Positions 1-7,968 of a DNA stretch of 64,000 nt are shown here, one piece after another. The stretch lies in NCBI RefSeq assembly GCF_000144695.1, contig NC_014378.1, positions 408,781 through 472,780 of the forward strand. Reading direction: 5' to 3'. The notes beneath the pieces were generated by a model, which was not told the DNA's origin, did not search any database, and was given only the letters and a program-made list of their open reading frames with translations. The DNA comes from Acetohalobium arabaticum DSM 5501 (GTDB lineage Bacteria; Bacillota; Halanaerobiia; Halobacteroidales; Acetohalobiaceae). Both the position numbers and the translations under genes were made by a program. Positions within the stretch are counted from its first letter, which is position 1; every line of letters begins with the position of its first letter.

Positions 1-154
1 TAGTCAGGATGTGTTAAAGGTAATGGTAGAGATGAATAAGAAGCTGGATACAACTTTTATTTTCTCTACTCATGACCCGTTAGTAATGGATTATGCTCAG
101 CGTTTAATTAAGCTGAGGGATGGCGAGATTGTCAAGGATGAAATGATTAATTAA
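1..154 (+). CDS. ABC transporter ATP-binding protein, C-terminal end (partial)
   Basis: Only the last 50 codons lie in the window, read in frame from base 2 to a TAA at 152-154. The visible residues include the H-loop region (FSTHDPLVMDYA, with the switch histidine) and the closing stretch KLRDGEIVKDE, both typical of LolD/MacB-type ATPases. The next two genes encode FtsX-type permeases, so this is very likely the ATPase of a MacB/LolCDE-like ABC system. Walker motifs are upstream of the window. The substrate cannot be told from the sequence. Confidence 0.8.
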   Translation, partial: SQDVLKVMVEMNKKLDTTFIFSTHDPLVMDYAQRLIKLRDGEIVKDEMIN

Positions 155-165
155 GGATTTTAATT

Positions 166-1422
166 ATGTGGGAGGTGTTGCTGATCTTCTTTATTAGATT
201 GGCTTTGAAGAACTTAACCCGACATAAACGCCGGGTTTTAGTTACGGCTTCTATAATTGCATTGGGAATTGCAATCTTTCTAATCTATGATTCGATTCAG
301 ATAGGAATTAATGAGTTATCCTTTAATAATATCAAGAATTTAGAGACCGGAGATCTGCAGGTGGTTAATAAAGATTATTGGACTAAGCGAGAAGAACTTT
401 CGCTGAGAAATCTTATACATCAAGAGCAGGACTTACTGCAGATAATCAGAAAAACTCCTTACTTTGAAGCTCTATCGTCACAGCTGAAGTTTTCAGCTAA
501 TCTCAATAATGGTACTGATGAATTACCTGTTGTAGCCTGCGGTATTGATCCCTATCAGCATAAGAAAGTCTTTACTACTGAGGACTATCTAGTTGAAGGT
601 AGAATGTTGGAGAATGGTAGATATGAAGCGGTATTAGGAAAGAAATTAGCAGATTTAATGGAATTAAAAATAGGCGATTATCTAACTTTACTCTTTAGGA
701 CGCCGCAAGATACCTTTAATACTATTGATGTTGAAATTGTTGGTTTAGTCCATACCAATAATCCTGATGTCAATAATAATTTAGTCTATCTTCCCTTAGA
801 AACTGCTCAGCAGGCTTTAAATTTAAATAATAGAGTAAGTCAGATAGTAGTTAAGTTAAATTATGATGGAAAGGCAGTAGAAGCAGCAGAAGAATTATCA
901 ACAGAATTAACAAATTATAATCAGAAATTAACTGCTCATTCTTGGCGTGATTCAGCCGGAGAGGTTATTGCTATGAGTAAAGTTGAAACAATAGAAAAGT
1001 TAATTATGATGTCCGCTATATTATTGATTGCTGCAGTAGGAATTGTGAATACTATTATTTTATCCTCATTAGAGAGAACTAAAGAGATTGGTATGATGAA
1101 GGCTTTAGGATTGAAAGAAAGAGAGATTGTTCTAACTTTTATTGGAGAAGCGATAGGAATTGGTTTAATCGGTGGATTTATCGGATCATTGATAGGAATT
1201 ATAGCCATTTTTTATTTAAATACTCAAGGACTTGATTTATCTGTTTTTGGTGGAGTAGAAGATTGGGGATTACCAATTATGAGTAAATTATATGGTCATT
1301 GGAATCCACCAGCTTTTTTATTTGTTAATGCTTTTGGTATAATTGTTTCTTTTTTAGCAAGTATTTTACCGGCTCGATGGGCAGCACGCAAAGACCCTGT
1401 AGAAGCTATTTATGATCGTTAA
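166..1422 (+). CDS. FtsX/MacB-type ABC transporter permease
   Basis: Membrane component of the ABC system whose ATPase ends just upstream. It has the FtsX-family layout: an N-terminal membrane segment (about residues 22-45), a large extracytoplasmic domain (about 46-275), then three membrane segments near 280-305, 322-352 and 386-405. It ends in the family motif LPARWAARKDPVEAI. The start is uncertain. ATG at 166 has a weak AGGA upstream, but a strong GGAGGT at 171-176 lies inside the reading frame. That site would favour a start near CTG 181 or ATC 184, giving an N-terminus that aligns with the next permease. Such systems export lipids, peptides or drugs; nothing here decides which. Confidence 0.85.
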   Translation: MWEVLLIFFIRLALKNLTRHKRRVLVTASIIALGIAIFLIYDSIQIGINELSFNNIKNLETGDLQVVNKDYWTKREELSLRNLIHQEQDLLQIIRKTPYFEALSSQLKFSANLNNGTDELPVVACGIDPYQHKKVFTTEDYLVEGRMLENGRYEAVLGKKLADLMELKIGDYLTLLFRTPQDTFNTIDVEIVGLVHTNNPDVNNNLVYLPLETAQQALNLNNRVSQIVVKLNYDGKAVEAAEELSTELTNYNQKLTAHSWRDSAGEVIAMSKVETIEKLIMMSAILLIAAVGIVNTIILSSLERTKEIGMMKALGLKEREIVLTFIGEAIGIGLIGGFIGSLIGIIAIFYLNTQGLDLSVFGGVEDWGLPIMSKLYGHWNPPAFLFVNAFGIIVSFLASILPARWAARKDPVEAIYDR

Positions 1423-1436
1423 AGGAGGCAGTATCA

Positions 1437-2702
1437 GTGTCATTCTTATGGAACTTAGCATCCAAGAATTTATTTCGTAATAAATTAAGAACTTCAATTT
1501 CTATTTTAGCTATTGCTCTATCTGTAGCCCTAGTTGTCTTCGTTAAAGGTTTAGTAGTTGGAATGATTGATAATATGTTTAGTCTCCATATTCAGTATGA
1601 AGCTGGACATGCCAAGATTATTAATCAGGAGTATCAACAGAAAGAAAGACTGCTTTCGCTAAATTATCCTGTTGATGGATTTAATGGAGCGGGAATTACT
1701 AATATGGAACAGAAATTAACAGAAATTGAAGGAGTAAAAAGAGTAATCCCGCGAATTAAGTTTGGCGCATCCGTTATTCAAGATCAAGAGGATAATTTAG
1801 TTCGATTGATGGGGTGGGGAGTTCAGCCCAAGAAAGAGCTGGAATTTACTAATATTGGGGAGAAGCTAACAGCTGGGAGAATGATAAAGCCCGGTCGAAA
1901 AGAAGTTATATTAGGAAAAGATCTGCTTCAGAAGCTGGATTTAGATGTAGGGGAAAAGGTGACCTTTCTATACCAGACTTCTTTTGGTTCTTTTAAAGGA
2001 TCTACTTTTAAGATAGTAGGGCAGATTGCCAGTAGTTTAAAGCTGTTAGATGAAAAGGTTTTCTATCTTTCTTTAGATCAGACACAAAGAATATTGGAGA
2101 TGTCGGATATGGCAACGGAACTTCTATTAGAAACTAATAATTATCGAAAAATAGATCAGATACTACCTAAAGTAAATGAGTTATTTGAACAAGAAGGAGC
2201 AGAAGAGTATCAACTTATTTCCTGGAATCGAGGTTATGATATGATTAATATGTTACAGATAGCCCAAAGAATCTATAATTTTATCTATATATTTTTAGTT
2301 ATTCTGGCAGGAATAGTAGTAGTGAATACTATGATTATGATAGTTAAGGAACGGACAAAAGAGATTGGAATGATGACGGCGTTAGGTTTGAAGCAGCGGG
2401 AGATACTTATTATGTTTATCATGGAAGGAACAGTTATGGGAATAGTTGGTAGTCTGGTGGGAGTGGTTATTGGCGGAGCAATTACAAAGATAACTGCTGT
2501 AACTGAGATTATTGATTATAGTGCAGCAATGTCTGGAGTAAGTGAGAATATATTAATAAATCCGGTGGTACGTCCAGTAGTAAGCGGAGAAACTTTGCTC
2601 TATTCTTTTATTCTAGGAGTAGTTATTACGGCGCTGACCTGTATTATTCCTGCCCGAAGGGCAGCAAAACTGGAACCGGCTGATGCTTTGCGAAGTAATT
2701 GA
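1437..2702 (+). CDS. FtsX/MacB-type ABC transporter permease (second subunit)
   Basis: Second permease of the same operon, starting with GTG 14 bases after the previous stop behind a clear AAAGGAGG at 1421-1428. At 421 aa it shares the layout of the first: one N-terminal membrane segment (about 20-40), a periplasmic-type domain, and three C-terminal segments (near 283-308, 320-350, 385-410). It ends in the same signature (CIIPARRAAKLEPADALR). Two diverged permeases plus one ATPase resemble LolC/LolE/LolD heterodimeric systems, although a Gram-positive-type or diderm Halanaerobiales role remains open. Confidence 0.85.
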   Translation: MSFLWNLASKNLFRNKLRTSISILAIALSVALVVFVKGLVVGMIDNMFSLHIQYEAGHAKIINQEYQQKERLLSLNYPVDGFNGAGITNMEQKLTEIEGVKRVIPRIKFGASVIQDQEDNLVRLMGWGVQPKKELEFTNIGEKLTAGRMIKPGRKEVILGKDLLQKLDLDVGEKVTFLYQTSFGSFKGSTFKIVGQIASSLKLLDEKVFYLSLDQTQRILEMSDMATELLLETNNYRKIDQILPKVNELFEQEGAEEYQLISWNRGYDMINMLQIAQRIYNFIYIFLVILAGIVVVNTMIMIVKERTKEIGMMTALGLKQREILIMFIMEGTVMGIVGSLVGVVIGGAITKITAVTEIIDYSAAMSGVSENILINPVVRPVVSGETLLYSFILGVVITALTCIIPARRAAKLEPADALRSN

Positions 2703-2779
2703 TTTTAAAGCAAAAAACTACCTGAGTAGTGAGTTTGAAATCAAACCATACTAGATAATGAAAAATAATTAGGAGGGAT

Positions 2780-2956
2780 ATTATCCAACAAATAAAGAGA
2801 ACCAAAGAAGGAGCAATTCCTACTGCTCTTGGTACTGTAGTTACTGGTTTAGGAATTGGTATGCGTTCTGTTAATCCGGCTTTAGGATGGGGGATTGCTG
2901 GTTTTGGTTTAGCTCATGTTCTACTAGGAGCAATTGATTTAGTTGAGCATCAATAA
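2780..2956 (+). CDS. Small conserved-looking hydrophobic protein (58 aa) with AUU/AUC start
   Basis: A short open frame follows a perfect AGGAGGG at 2771-2777 but has no ATG, GTG or TTG. An in-frame TGA lies upstream, so translation must begin at ATT 2780 or ATC 2783 (6 nt from AGGAGG to ATC). The product is basic at the N-terminus (IQQIKRTKEGAIP) and glycine-rich and hydrophobic afterwards, with two likely membrane-seeking stretches (TALGTVVTGLGIGM and GWGIAGFGLAHVLLGAIDL). I do not recognise a function. I recall similar short proteins from Halanaerobiales, but this is from memory and unverified. A terminator follows directly. Confidence 0.55.
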   Translation: MIQQIKRTKEGAIPTALGTVVTGLGIGMRSVNPALGWGIAGFGLAHVLLGAIDLVEHQ

Positions 2957-2975
2957 TTAAACATTAGATTATATT

Positions 2976-3010
2976 AGGGAACCCATGATTCTACGGGTTC
3001 CTTAATATTT
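2976..3010. terminator. Rho-independent terminator
   Basis: A perfect 7-bp stem GGAACCC/GGGTTCC encloses a 10-base loop and is followed by TTAATATTT. It closes the small hydrophobic-protein gene and may also serve the ykvA-like remnant that converges on the minus strand. Confidence 0.6.
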
Positions 3011-3119
3011 AAATGATAATTAATCTATTCAATATCAATTACTTCATCTTCTGATACTTTGTTATCTTTTTTCTTCCATTCTTTATACCGCTGTATTTCA
3101 CCGCTGATTTGATTCATTA

Positions 3120-3259
3120 GTGAACTACTCGGCATTGAAATACCGAGCTTCATGGTCGCCTGCTTTTATGGGAGTTACCCGTAATATCAAGCAAGTTACC
3201 CAATCGGCGTGTCCAACGCCACTACTCCTATCCAGTTAATACTGGACTTGGAGGTACTT
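3120..3259 (-). ncRNA. Predicted omegaRNA (TnpB guide RNA scaffold)
   Basis: Known TnpB nucleases are guided by an RNA that covers the 3' end of tnpB and the element's right end, with the guide being the flanking DNA. Here the tnpB-to-right-end stretch (3259 down to 3120) is rich in hairpins, e.g. TCCAGTATTAACTGGA, GGCGTTGGACACGCC and the right-end palindrome. The guide would start at 3119 on the minus strand (TAATGAATCAAATCAGCGG), which is the 3' half of the interrupted ykvA gene. The 5' limit of the RNA is not visible and probably lies inside tnpB. Structure and function are inferred from the family. Confidence 0.55.
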
Positions 3260-4561
3260 TTAAGCTGCAAATTGATGATTATTCCAGTTATATTTAACCG
3301 GATTTGATAACCCTTTTACCTGCAGAGTAATATCTGGCCCTTTACGTCGCTGCTGTAAGTATTTGCGTAAGATATTAAATGCACCTATGCTGTCGGCATT
3401 AAAAGCTTGATTGTTATCTTTATCAATATAAAGCCCTCTTTTAACTCGGTTAGATTTATTAGCATATTTCTTAGTTACTTTTTTACTGTAAGGGCTGCAT
3501 TGGCTGGTATATTTTTCACTCTTCTTGATTAAAGTAATCCCTTGTAAATTAAGTTTATACTCTAGCTGGTGATAGATAATATCAAAAGGTAGTTTATGGA
3601 GTTTTTGATTATTCTGTTTCCCTAAATCAGCATCATCACGAATATTTTTTATATCACCAACGATTACTCTAGATATATTATTTTCAACACAGTAATTAAC
3701 AACTTTTTTAGTTGCACTATGGATTAGGTGAAATAATTGTTTGCGTCGCTTTTTATATAGATTTTGGATACGTTTAGAAGTCTTTTTACCTTGACCATTC
3801 AAAATTGATTGATAATGTTTAATCTTTTTATCGAAGTAACGATTAATAGCTAAATACTGTCCGCCATCAATAATAAAGCTTTCTTGATTTTGATTGCTGT
3901 AGCAAGTCATTAGATTATTAATGCCTAGATCAATACTTAAATAATTACCGTCATCTTCTTTAATAGTAGGAGTATCTACTTTATAAGTTAAGATTACCTT
4001 ATAAGTATCATCACTTAAAGGCTTAAACTCAATTCTAGTAGTTGAGTTAAGGATATCTCTATTACTGGATAACAGCTCATTAGGCACTCTTATCCATAAA
4101 AATTTATTGGTAATAGAGTATTCTTCTTTCAGATACTCTTTTAATTGTTTAGGAATAGATAATCTTAACTTACCATCAATAATTTTAAAGCCATTATTGA
4201 GATAACGAAAGTTAAACTTACTATCTTTGGGTTTATAGTTAGGTGAATTAGGTTTACCGTTATATTTATCAGGATTATCTTGATAATCTTCCATACTTTG
4301 ATAAAAGCTATCCCAGTTATCAGCTAAAATTTTAAGTGTTTCCTGTGCTGTCTGAGAGGGTAAGTTTTTATACCAAAAGTTATCTTTTAACTGCTTCTTT
4401 TGTTTATACCAATCAGGATAATTTTTAGCACTATCTTTAGACCAATCTTTACGTTGATAATTACCGATATTATATAATCTAGCACTGGCATAAGCTAAAC
4501 AACCTAATACAATTTGTTGAGTTTGATTAGGTTTATGGATAAAATGTTTAGCTAACTTCAA
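3260..4561 (-). CDS. tnpB: TnpB, RNA-guided endonuclease of IS605 family
   Basis: A 433-aa protein of full length for the family, starting at TTG (4561) behind GGAGGTGG. The RuvC-like catalytic acids are visible: D211 in LSIDLGINN, D303 in VIVGDIKNIR and D390 in FNADSIGAFN. The second position is Asp after Gly where many relatives have Glu; related TnpBs with GD are common. The zinc-finger region (QCSPYSKKVTKKYANKSNR, about 354-372) has only one cysteine, so metal binding is doubtful or of a subfamily type. TnpB cuts DNA at sites matching its omegaRNA guide and helps keep IS605 elements at donor sites. The frame is intact, so the nuclease may still be active. Confidence 0.9.
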   Translation of the reverse strand: MKLAKHFIHKPNQTQQIVLGCLAYASARLYNIGNYQRKDWSKDSAKNYPDWYKQKKQLKDNFWYKNLPSQTAQETLKILADNWDSFYQSMEDYQDNPDKYNGKPNSPNYKPKDSKFNFRYLNNGFKIIDGKLRLSIPKQLKEYLKEEYSITNKFLWIRVPNELLSSNRDILNSTTRIEFKPLSDDTYKVILTYKVDTPTIKEDDGNYLSIDLGINNLMTCYSNQNQESFIIDGGQYLAINRYFDKKIKHYQSILNGQGKKTSKRIQNLYKKRRKQLFHLIHSATKKVVNYCVENNISRVIVGDIKNIRDDADLGKQNNQKLHKLPFDIIYHQLEYKLNLQGITLIKKSEKYTSQCSPYSKKVTKKYANKSNRVKRGLYIDKDNNQAFNADSIGAFNILRKYLQQRRKGPDITLQVKGLSNPVKYNWNNHQFAA

Positions 4562-4596
4562 TTAGTCCACCTCCTTCCAATATTATGCAAATATTA

Positions 4597-4660
4597 TTAT
4601 TTAGATTTTTGATTTTCAATATATTGCTTAACCGTATCTTGTAAGATATTGCTTACAGTT
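4597..4660 (-). pseudogene. tnpA: tnpA stub (internal deletion)
   Basis: Upstream of tnpB the minus strand carries the tnpA promoter and ribosome site (GGAAGGTGATAACAA) fused almost directly to the last 19 codons or so of tnpA, ending in VKQYIENQKSK and TAA. The same start and end sequences occur around the intact-length tnpA at 60565-60975. About 350 bases of the middle of the gene, including the HUH motif, are missing, and the start codon position reads CTG. No transposase can be made from it. Confidence 0.8.
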
Positions 4661-4762
4661 GTTATCACCTTCCACATATAGTATATCATATATGCTTTTA
4701 AATATCAAATATATAAATGGTTAAAGAGATTACATATAGTTTATGTATTGAATAAAAAATAA

Positions 4763-4793
4763 CCTATTCTTTGATATTGGATCAAAGAATAGG
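4763..4793 (-). other. IS605 left-end hairpin
   Basis: CCTATTCTTTGAT and ATCAAAGAATAGG form a perfect 13-bp stem with a 5-base loop. A slightly decayed copy lies at the same place before tnpA at 60431-60461, so it belongs to the element's left end, where TnpA of this family binds hairpins. On the minus strand it is followed by TTATTTTTTATT and could also act as a terminator that insulates the element. Confidence 0.65.
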
Positions 4794-5282
4794 TAGTAAA
4801 TTCATCACCCATATAAATAAGGGTGGGTTCTTTACTATTTATCCTAACATAAAAGCAGCGGCATCATCAGTAAATCCGGCTACTGGAATAAAATCTGGTA
4901 CAAGATCAGTAGGTAATACTAAATAGGCTAAACAGGCAATGATTGAGCCTAAGGTTCCATCATCAATATAAAAGTCCTGATTTGAGTGATCCCGCAGCAT
5001 AGCTACAAATAATTTAACCTTATCTAAAAAATTAATTTTACTGCTTTTTTTGTCCAAAAATTTCTCTACTTTATCTAAATTTATTTGTTAAACGTCCCAA
5101 AAACTTTAGAATTTCTGTTTCTGTAAAGTTAGCCATAGGAATATTCCTCCTTATTTTATAGTCTATAATTGATATATTTCTGTTTAATTTATTTATTTCC
5201 TTGTAGAATTAAGATTTAAAGCGATTATTAGATTTAGCTAATGTAGGAATAATTATTTATAAGATAATAATATTATAAGTAG

Positions 5283-5311
5283 TTGACAAAATTAATCATA
5301 ATATATATACT
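5283..5311 (+). promoter_or_regulatory. Promoter for rubredoxin-flavodiiron operon
   Basis: TTGACA at 5283-5288 and TATACT at 5306-5311 are separated by 17 bases, close to the vegetative sigma consensus, about 45 bases before the rubredoxin start. Confidence 0.7.
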
Positions 5312-5355
5312 AGAAATAGTTATTATTATCACAAATAGAATGGAGGTGGCTGATA

Positions 5356-5517
5356 ATGGATAAATATCGTTGTGAAGTCTGTGGATATGTCTATGATCCG
5401 GAAGAAGGAGATTCAAATGCTGGAATAGAAGCAGGAACATCCTTTGAAGACCTACCTGAGGATTGGGTCTGTCCTTTATGTGGGGTAGGAAAAGATCAAT
5501 TTGTAAAAGAAGAGTAG
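5356..5517 (+). CDS. Rubredoxin
   Basis: A 53-aa protein, the usual rubredoxin length, starting with ATG behind GGAGGTGG. The two iron-binding knuckles are intact: CEVCGY near residues 6-11 and CPLCGVG near 39-45, with the conserved DLPEDWVCP before the second. Rubredoxin is a one-electron carrier in the cytoplasm. The flavodiiron protein gene begins 83 bases downstream without an obvious terminator between, so the two probably form an operon in which rubredoxin passes electrons to the flavodiiron enzyme for removal of oxygen or nitric oxide. Confidence 0.97.
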   Translation: MDKYRCEVCGYVYDPEEGDSNAGIEAGTSFEDLPEDWVCPLCGVGKDQFVKEE

Positions 5518-5599
5518 TATAATACAGAAAACAGTTTGCACTTTGGCATATTAGTTTCCAAACTGAATTTATGCTAAAGATATTAAAGGAGGAAGAAGA

Positions 5600-6760
5600 A
5601 TGCAGCCAATAGAAATAAAAGAAAATATTTACTGGGTAGGAGGAATTGATTGGAATCTAAGGAACTTTCACGGTTACTCTACTGACCGGGGTTCTACTTA
5701 TAATGCTTACTTAATTATTGATGATCAGATTACACTTGTTGATACAGTAAAGTCAAATCTTTATGATGAAATGATAGAGCGGATCTCTAAAGTAATTGAT
5801 CCAGCAGAGATTGATTATATTGTATCTAATCATGTGGAGATGGATCATTCTGGCGGTTTACCAGAACTTATGGAGGTTGTTGAAGATGCAACAGTAATCA
5901 CCTCTCCTAAAGGAGAAGAAGGACTGAAGCTTCATTATGATGGAGATTGGGATTTTAAAGCTGTTAATCCGGGAGAATCATTAGATTTAGGAACTAAGAG
6001 CCTGGAATTTGTCTTAACTCCGATGGTGCATTGGCCGGATAATATGGTTACTTATCTACCGGAGGACAAGATACTCTTTTCTAATGATGCTTTTGGACAG
6101 CATTATGCATCATCAGAACGATTTGATGATCAAACTCCTTATGATATTATTATGGAAGAAGCTAAGAAGTATTATGCTAATATAGTTCTGCCCTACAGCA
6201 GTCAGGTGCAGAATGTTTTAGGTACTGTAGGAGATTTAGAGATTGAAACAATTGCTCCTTCACATGGTATAATCTGGCGGTCTAATATTGGAGAGATTAT
6301 TCAGAAATATAAGAAATGGTCGGCTAATGAAACAGAAGAGGAAGCAGTAATTATTTATGATACTATGTGGGAGTCTACTGCTAAGATTGCTTCTGGTATT
6401 CAGAAGGCTTTTGAAGCTAAAGGCATCAATACTAAAATGAAGAAACTTGGCGTTAATCATATTTCTGATGTTATGACAGATGTTATGACTGCCAAGTATA
6501 TCTGTGTTGGTTCTCCGACGCTGAATAATAATATGCTGCCTGAGGTAGCAGCTTTTTTAACCTATCTTAAGGGACTAGCACCTAAAGATAGGATTGGTTT
6601 AGCCTTTGGTTCTTACGGCTGGGGCGGTCAGAGTGTGAGCCAAGTAGCAGATGTATTAGAAGAATGTGGTTTTGAGCTTCTTGGTCAGATTAAAGAACAG
6701 TATATACCAGATAATTTAGAAGGAATAACCAAAGAAGTAAAGGAATTACTTAGGGGTTAA
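5600..6760 (+). CDS. fprA: Flavodiiron protein (A-type flavoprotein, O2/NO reductase)
   Basis: A 386-aa protein with the two-domain plan of class A flavodiiron proteins. The N-terminal beta-lactamase-like domain carries the diiron ligands HVEMDH at residues 78-83, a later His in MVHWPDNM, Asp in FSNDAFGQH and His in APSHGIIW. The C-terminal flavodoxin domain (from about 250) has the FMN loop YDTMWESTAKIA and the GSYGWGGQ stretch. These enzymes reduce oxygen to water or NO to N2O in the cytoplasm of anaerobes, with electrons from rubredoxin, encoded just upstream. A strong terminator follows. No rubredoxin domain is fused to it. Confidence 0.95.
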   Translation: MQPIEIKENIYWVGGIDWNLRNFHGYSTDRGSTYNAYLIIDDQITLVDTVKSNLYDEMIERISKVIDPAEIDYIVSNHVEMDHSGGLPELMEVVEDATVITSPKGEEGLKLHYDGDWDFKAVNPGESLDLGTKSLEFVLTPMVHWPDNMVTYLPEDKILFSNDAFGQHYASSERFDDQTPYDIIMEEAKKYYANIVLPYSSQVQNVLGTVGDLEIETIAPSHGIIWRSNIGEIIQKYKKWSANETEEEAVIIYDTMWESTAKIASGIQKAFEAKGINTKMKKLGVNHISDVMTDVMTAKYICVGSPTLNNNMLPEVAAFLTYLKGLAPKDRIGLAFGSYGWGGQSVSQVADVLEECGFELLGQIKEQYIPDNLEGITKEVKELLRG

Positions 6761-6792
6761 ATTCAAGAATATATTGTTATAATTATTTTCTA

Positions 6793-6836
6793 ACCTAGGA
6801 CTTTATTGATTTCAATAAAGTCCTAGGTATTACTTT
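6793..6836 (+). terminator. Rho-independent terminator after flavodiiron gene
   Basis: A 15-bp perfect stem (CCTAGGACTTTATTG with its complement, 6793-6827) with a short loop is followed by a T-rich tail. Confidence 0.8.
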
Positions 6837-6996
6837 TGATTATTGCCCTTCATCGCTTATAGTCAGAGATGCAGACCAAATTAAAAAAGAGGATTTAATA
6901 ATGATTTGTAGAATAATAGCTATAGTCGATAGTTTAATGTCCAATAATTCATGCTATTAAAAATAGGGGGTTAAAGAAAGGAAGGGTTAAGTAAGT

Positions 6997-7461
6997 ATGA
7001 AGAAGCATATAAAGAGTAAGCTTACCAACTTAGTTGTTTGGTTTGAAGCTATACTATCAATCTTTATATTAATTGCTATTTTAATTGGATTCATTGATTT
7101 AATTAAATATTTTAGAATTATCTTTAGTTTAGCACCCCAGAATTCCTATAAATATTTTCAAAATTTTTTAAGTTATATCTTATTATTAGTAATTGGATTA
7201 GAGATGATTATTATGTTAATCCGACATACTCCTGGTAGTGTAATAGAGGTCTTGATTTTTGGGATAGCAAGAAAGTTATTAATTCATTCTGATAATATGA
7301 TTGATATAGTATTAGGTATAGTTGCTTTGGCTGGTTTGTTTGGAATTAAAAAGTATTTATTTGAGAATAAGGAAGGGAATTTTATTAAACCAGAGAATGA
7401 GTTTATTATGAAGGAAGAGAATGAGTTTATTATGAAGGAGAAGATTAATAAAGAAAATTAG
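6997..7461 (+). CDS. PsiE-like integral membrane protein
   Basis: A 154-aa protein with four hydrophobic segments (about 13-36, 55-78, 81-97 and 101-120). The stretch LLVIGLEMIIMLIRHTPGSV followed by EVLIFGIARKLLI resembles the PsiE / phosphate-starvation-inducible family, whose biochemical role is not known. The C-terminus is soluble and carries a perfect tandem repeat of eight residues (ENEFIMKE twice), probably from a recent in-frame duplication of 24 bases (7390-7440). It stands alone, between a terminator and the cold-shock gene's promoter. The family assignment is from sequence style and is moderate. Confidence 0.6.
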   Translation: MKKHIKSKLTNLVVWFEAILSIFILIAILIGFIDLIKYFRIIFSLAPQNSYKYFQNFLSYILLLVIGLEMIIMLIRHTPGSVIEVLIFGIARKLLIHSDNMIDIVLGIVALAGLFGIKKYLFENKEGNFIKPENEFIMKEENEFIMKEKINKEN

Positions 7462-7489
7462 AATAAGATAAATGAATTAATTTTTTCAC

Positions 7490-7518
7490 TGGACATGGAA
7501 CTTTTTCTATGATAAAAT
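7490..7518 (+). promoter_or_regulatory. Promoter for cold-shock gene
   Basis: TGGACA (7490-7495) and TAAAAT (7513-7518) with a 17-base spacer. About 70 bases of 5' leader follow before the start codon, as usual for csp genes, which are often controlled by leader RNA structure. Confidence 0.55.
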
Positions 7519-7592
7519 TAATCTTGTCAATGGTTGTAAAATTATTGGCAAGAAATTAACTAAATAGGTTATAATTTTACGGAGGGATGTTA

Positions 7593-7796
7593 ATGATTTT
7601 ATCAGGAACAGTTAAATGGTTTGATACAAAAAAAGGTTATGGATTTATCGAAAGTGAAGAAGGGGAAGACGTTTTTGTTCATTATTCTGCAATTGATGAG
7701 GATGGATTTAAGACTTTAGAGGATGGACAGGAAGTAGAATTTGAGATTGTTGAAGGAGATAAAGGTCCTCAAGCTGAAAATGTAGTTAAAATATAA
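7593..7796 (+). CDS. Cold-shock protein (CspA family)
   Basis: A 67-aa single cold-shock domain that starts at ATG 7593. The ATG at 7587 overlaps the ribosome site GGAGGG (7581-7586), while 7593 has 6-base spacing. Both RNA-binding motifs are present: RNP1 as KGYGFIE near residues 13-19 and RNP2 as DVFVHYSAI near 26-34. The protein binds single-stranded RNA/DNA in the cytoplasm and acts as an RNA chaperone. It has its own promoter and a strong terminator, so it is monocistronic. Confidence 0.95.
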   Translation: MILSGTVKWFDTKKGYGFIESEEGEDVFVHYSAIDEDGFKTLEDGQEVEFEIVEGDKGPQAENVVKI

Positions 7797-7835
7797 GTTA
7801 ATTAATAATTTTAAATACAAATGGCTATCATTTAA

Positions 7836-7867
7836 CCCTAGACAGTTTAAACTGTCTAGGGTTTTTT
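7836..7867 (+). terminator. Terminator after csp
   Basis: CCCTAGACAGTTT and AAACTGTCTAGGG form a perfect 13-bp palindromic stem with almost no loop, followed by six Ts. Confidence 0.85.
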
Positions 7868-7968
7868 AATTTATAGAATGTAAATTTTAACATACTAAAT
7901 AAGAATAAAAAGCCTTCAACTGCAAACACTATACTCGATAACGAAAAAGAAAATGGAGGCATAAGATA

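Larger units (their letters stand above)
3120..4841 (-). mobile_element. IS605-type element with tnpB, tnpA deleted
   Basis: The element runs on the minus strand. Its left end lies near 4841, just inside the broken ykvA gene, and contains a hairpin at 4763-4793. A stub of tnpA at 4597-4660 comes next, then full tnpB. The right end at 3120 finishes in GCTCGGTATTTCAATGCCGA plus GTAGTTCAC, an imperfect palindrome followed by TTCAC, as in many IS200/IS605 right ends. There are no long terminal inverted repeats, which fits the family. The left end and promoter closely match the TnpA-only element at 60.4-61.0 kb, so both derive from the same IS. Without TnpA it can move only if transposase is supplied in trans. 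Confidence 0.8.
3025..5136 (-). pseudogene. ykvA-like (DUF1232) gene, frameshifted and split by IS605 element
   Basis: Three pieces of one minus-strand gene can be joined. (1) ATG at 5136 behind AAGGAGG opens MANFTETEILKFLGRL but meets a stop at 5071-5073. Removing one T in the AAATTTAG stretch restores the frame into the next piece. (2) 5057-4839 encodes the DUF1232 core, with LPTDLVPDFIPVAGFTDDAA as the family signature, and ends within a few codons at the element boundary. (3) Beyond the element, 3119-3025 encodes MNQISGEIQRYKEWKKK and a natural-looking acidic tail ending in TAG. The gene therefore has both a frameshift and an insertion and should not make a normal protein. YkvA-family proteins are small membrane-associated proteins of unknown role. 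Confidence 0.75.

Noticed and set aside
4763-4793. Hairpin first read as the terminator of the ykvA-like gene
   Set aside because: The same hairpin occurs at the left end of the second IS copy, so it belongs to the element. Terminator activity may be a side effect.
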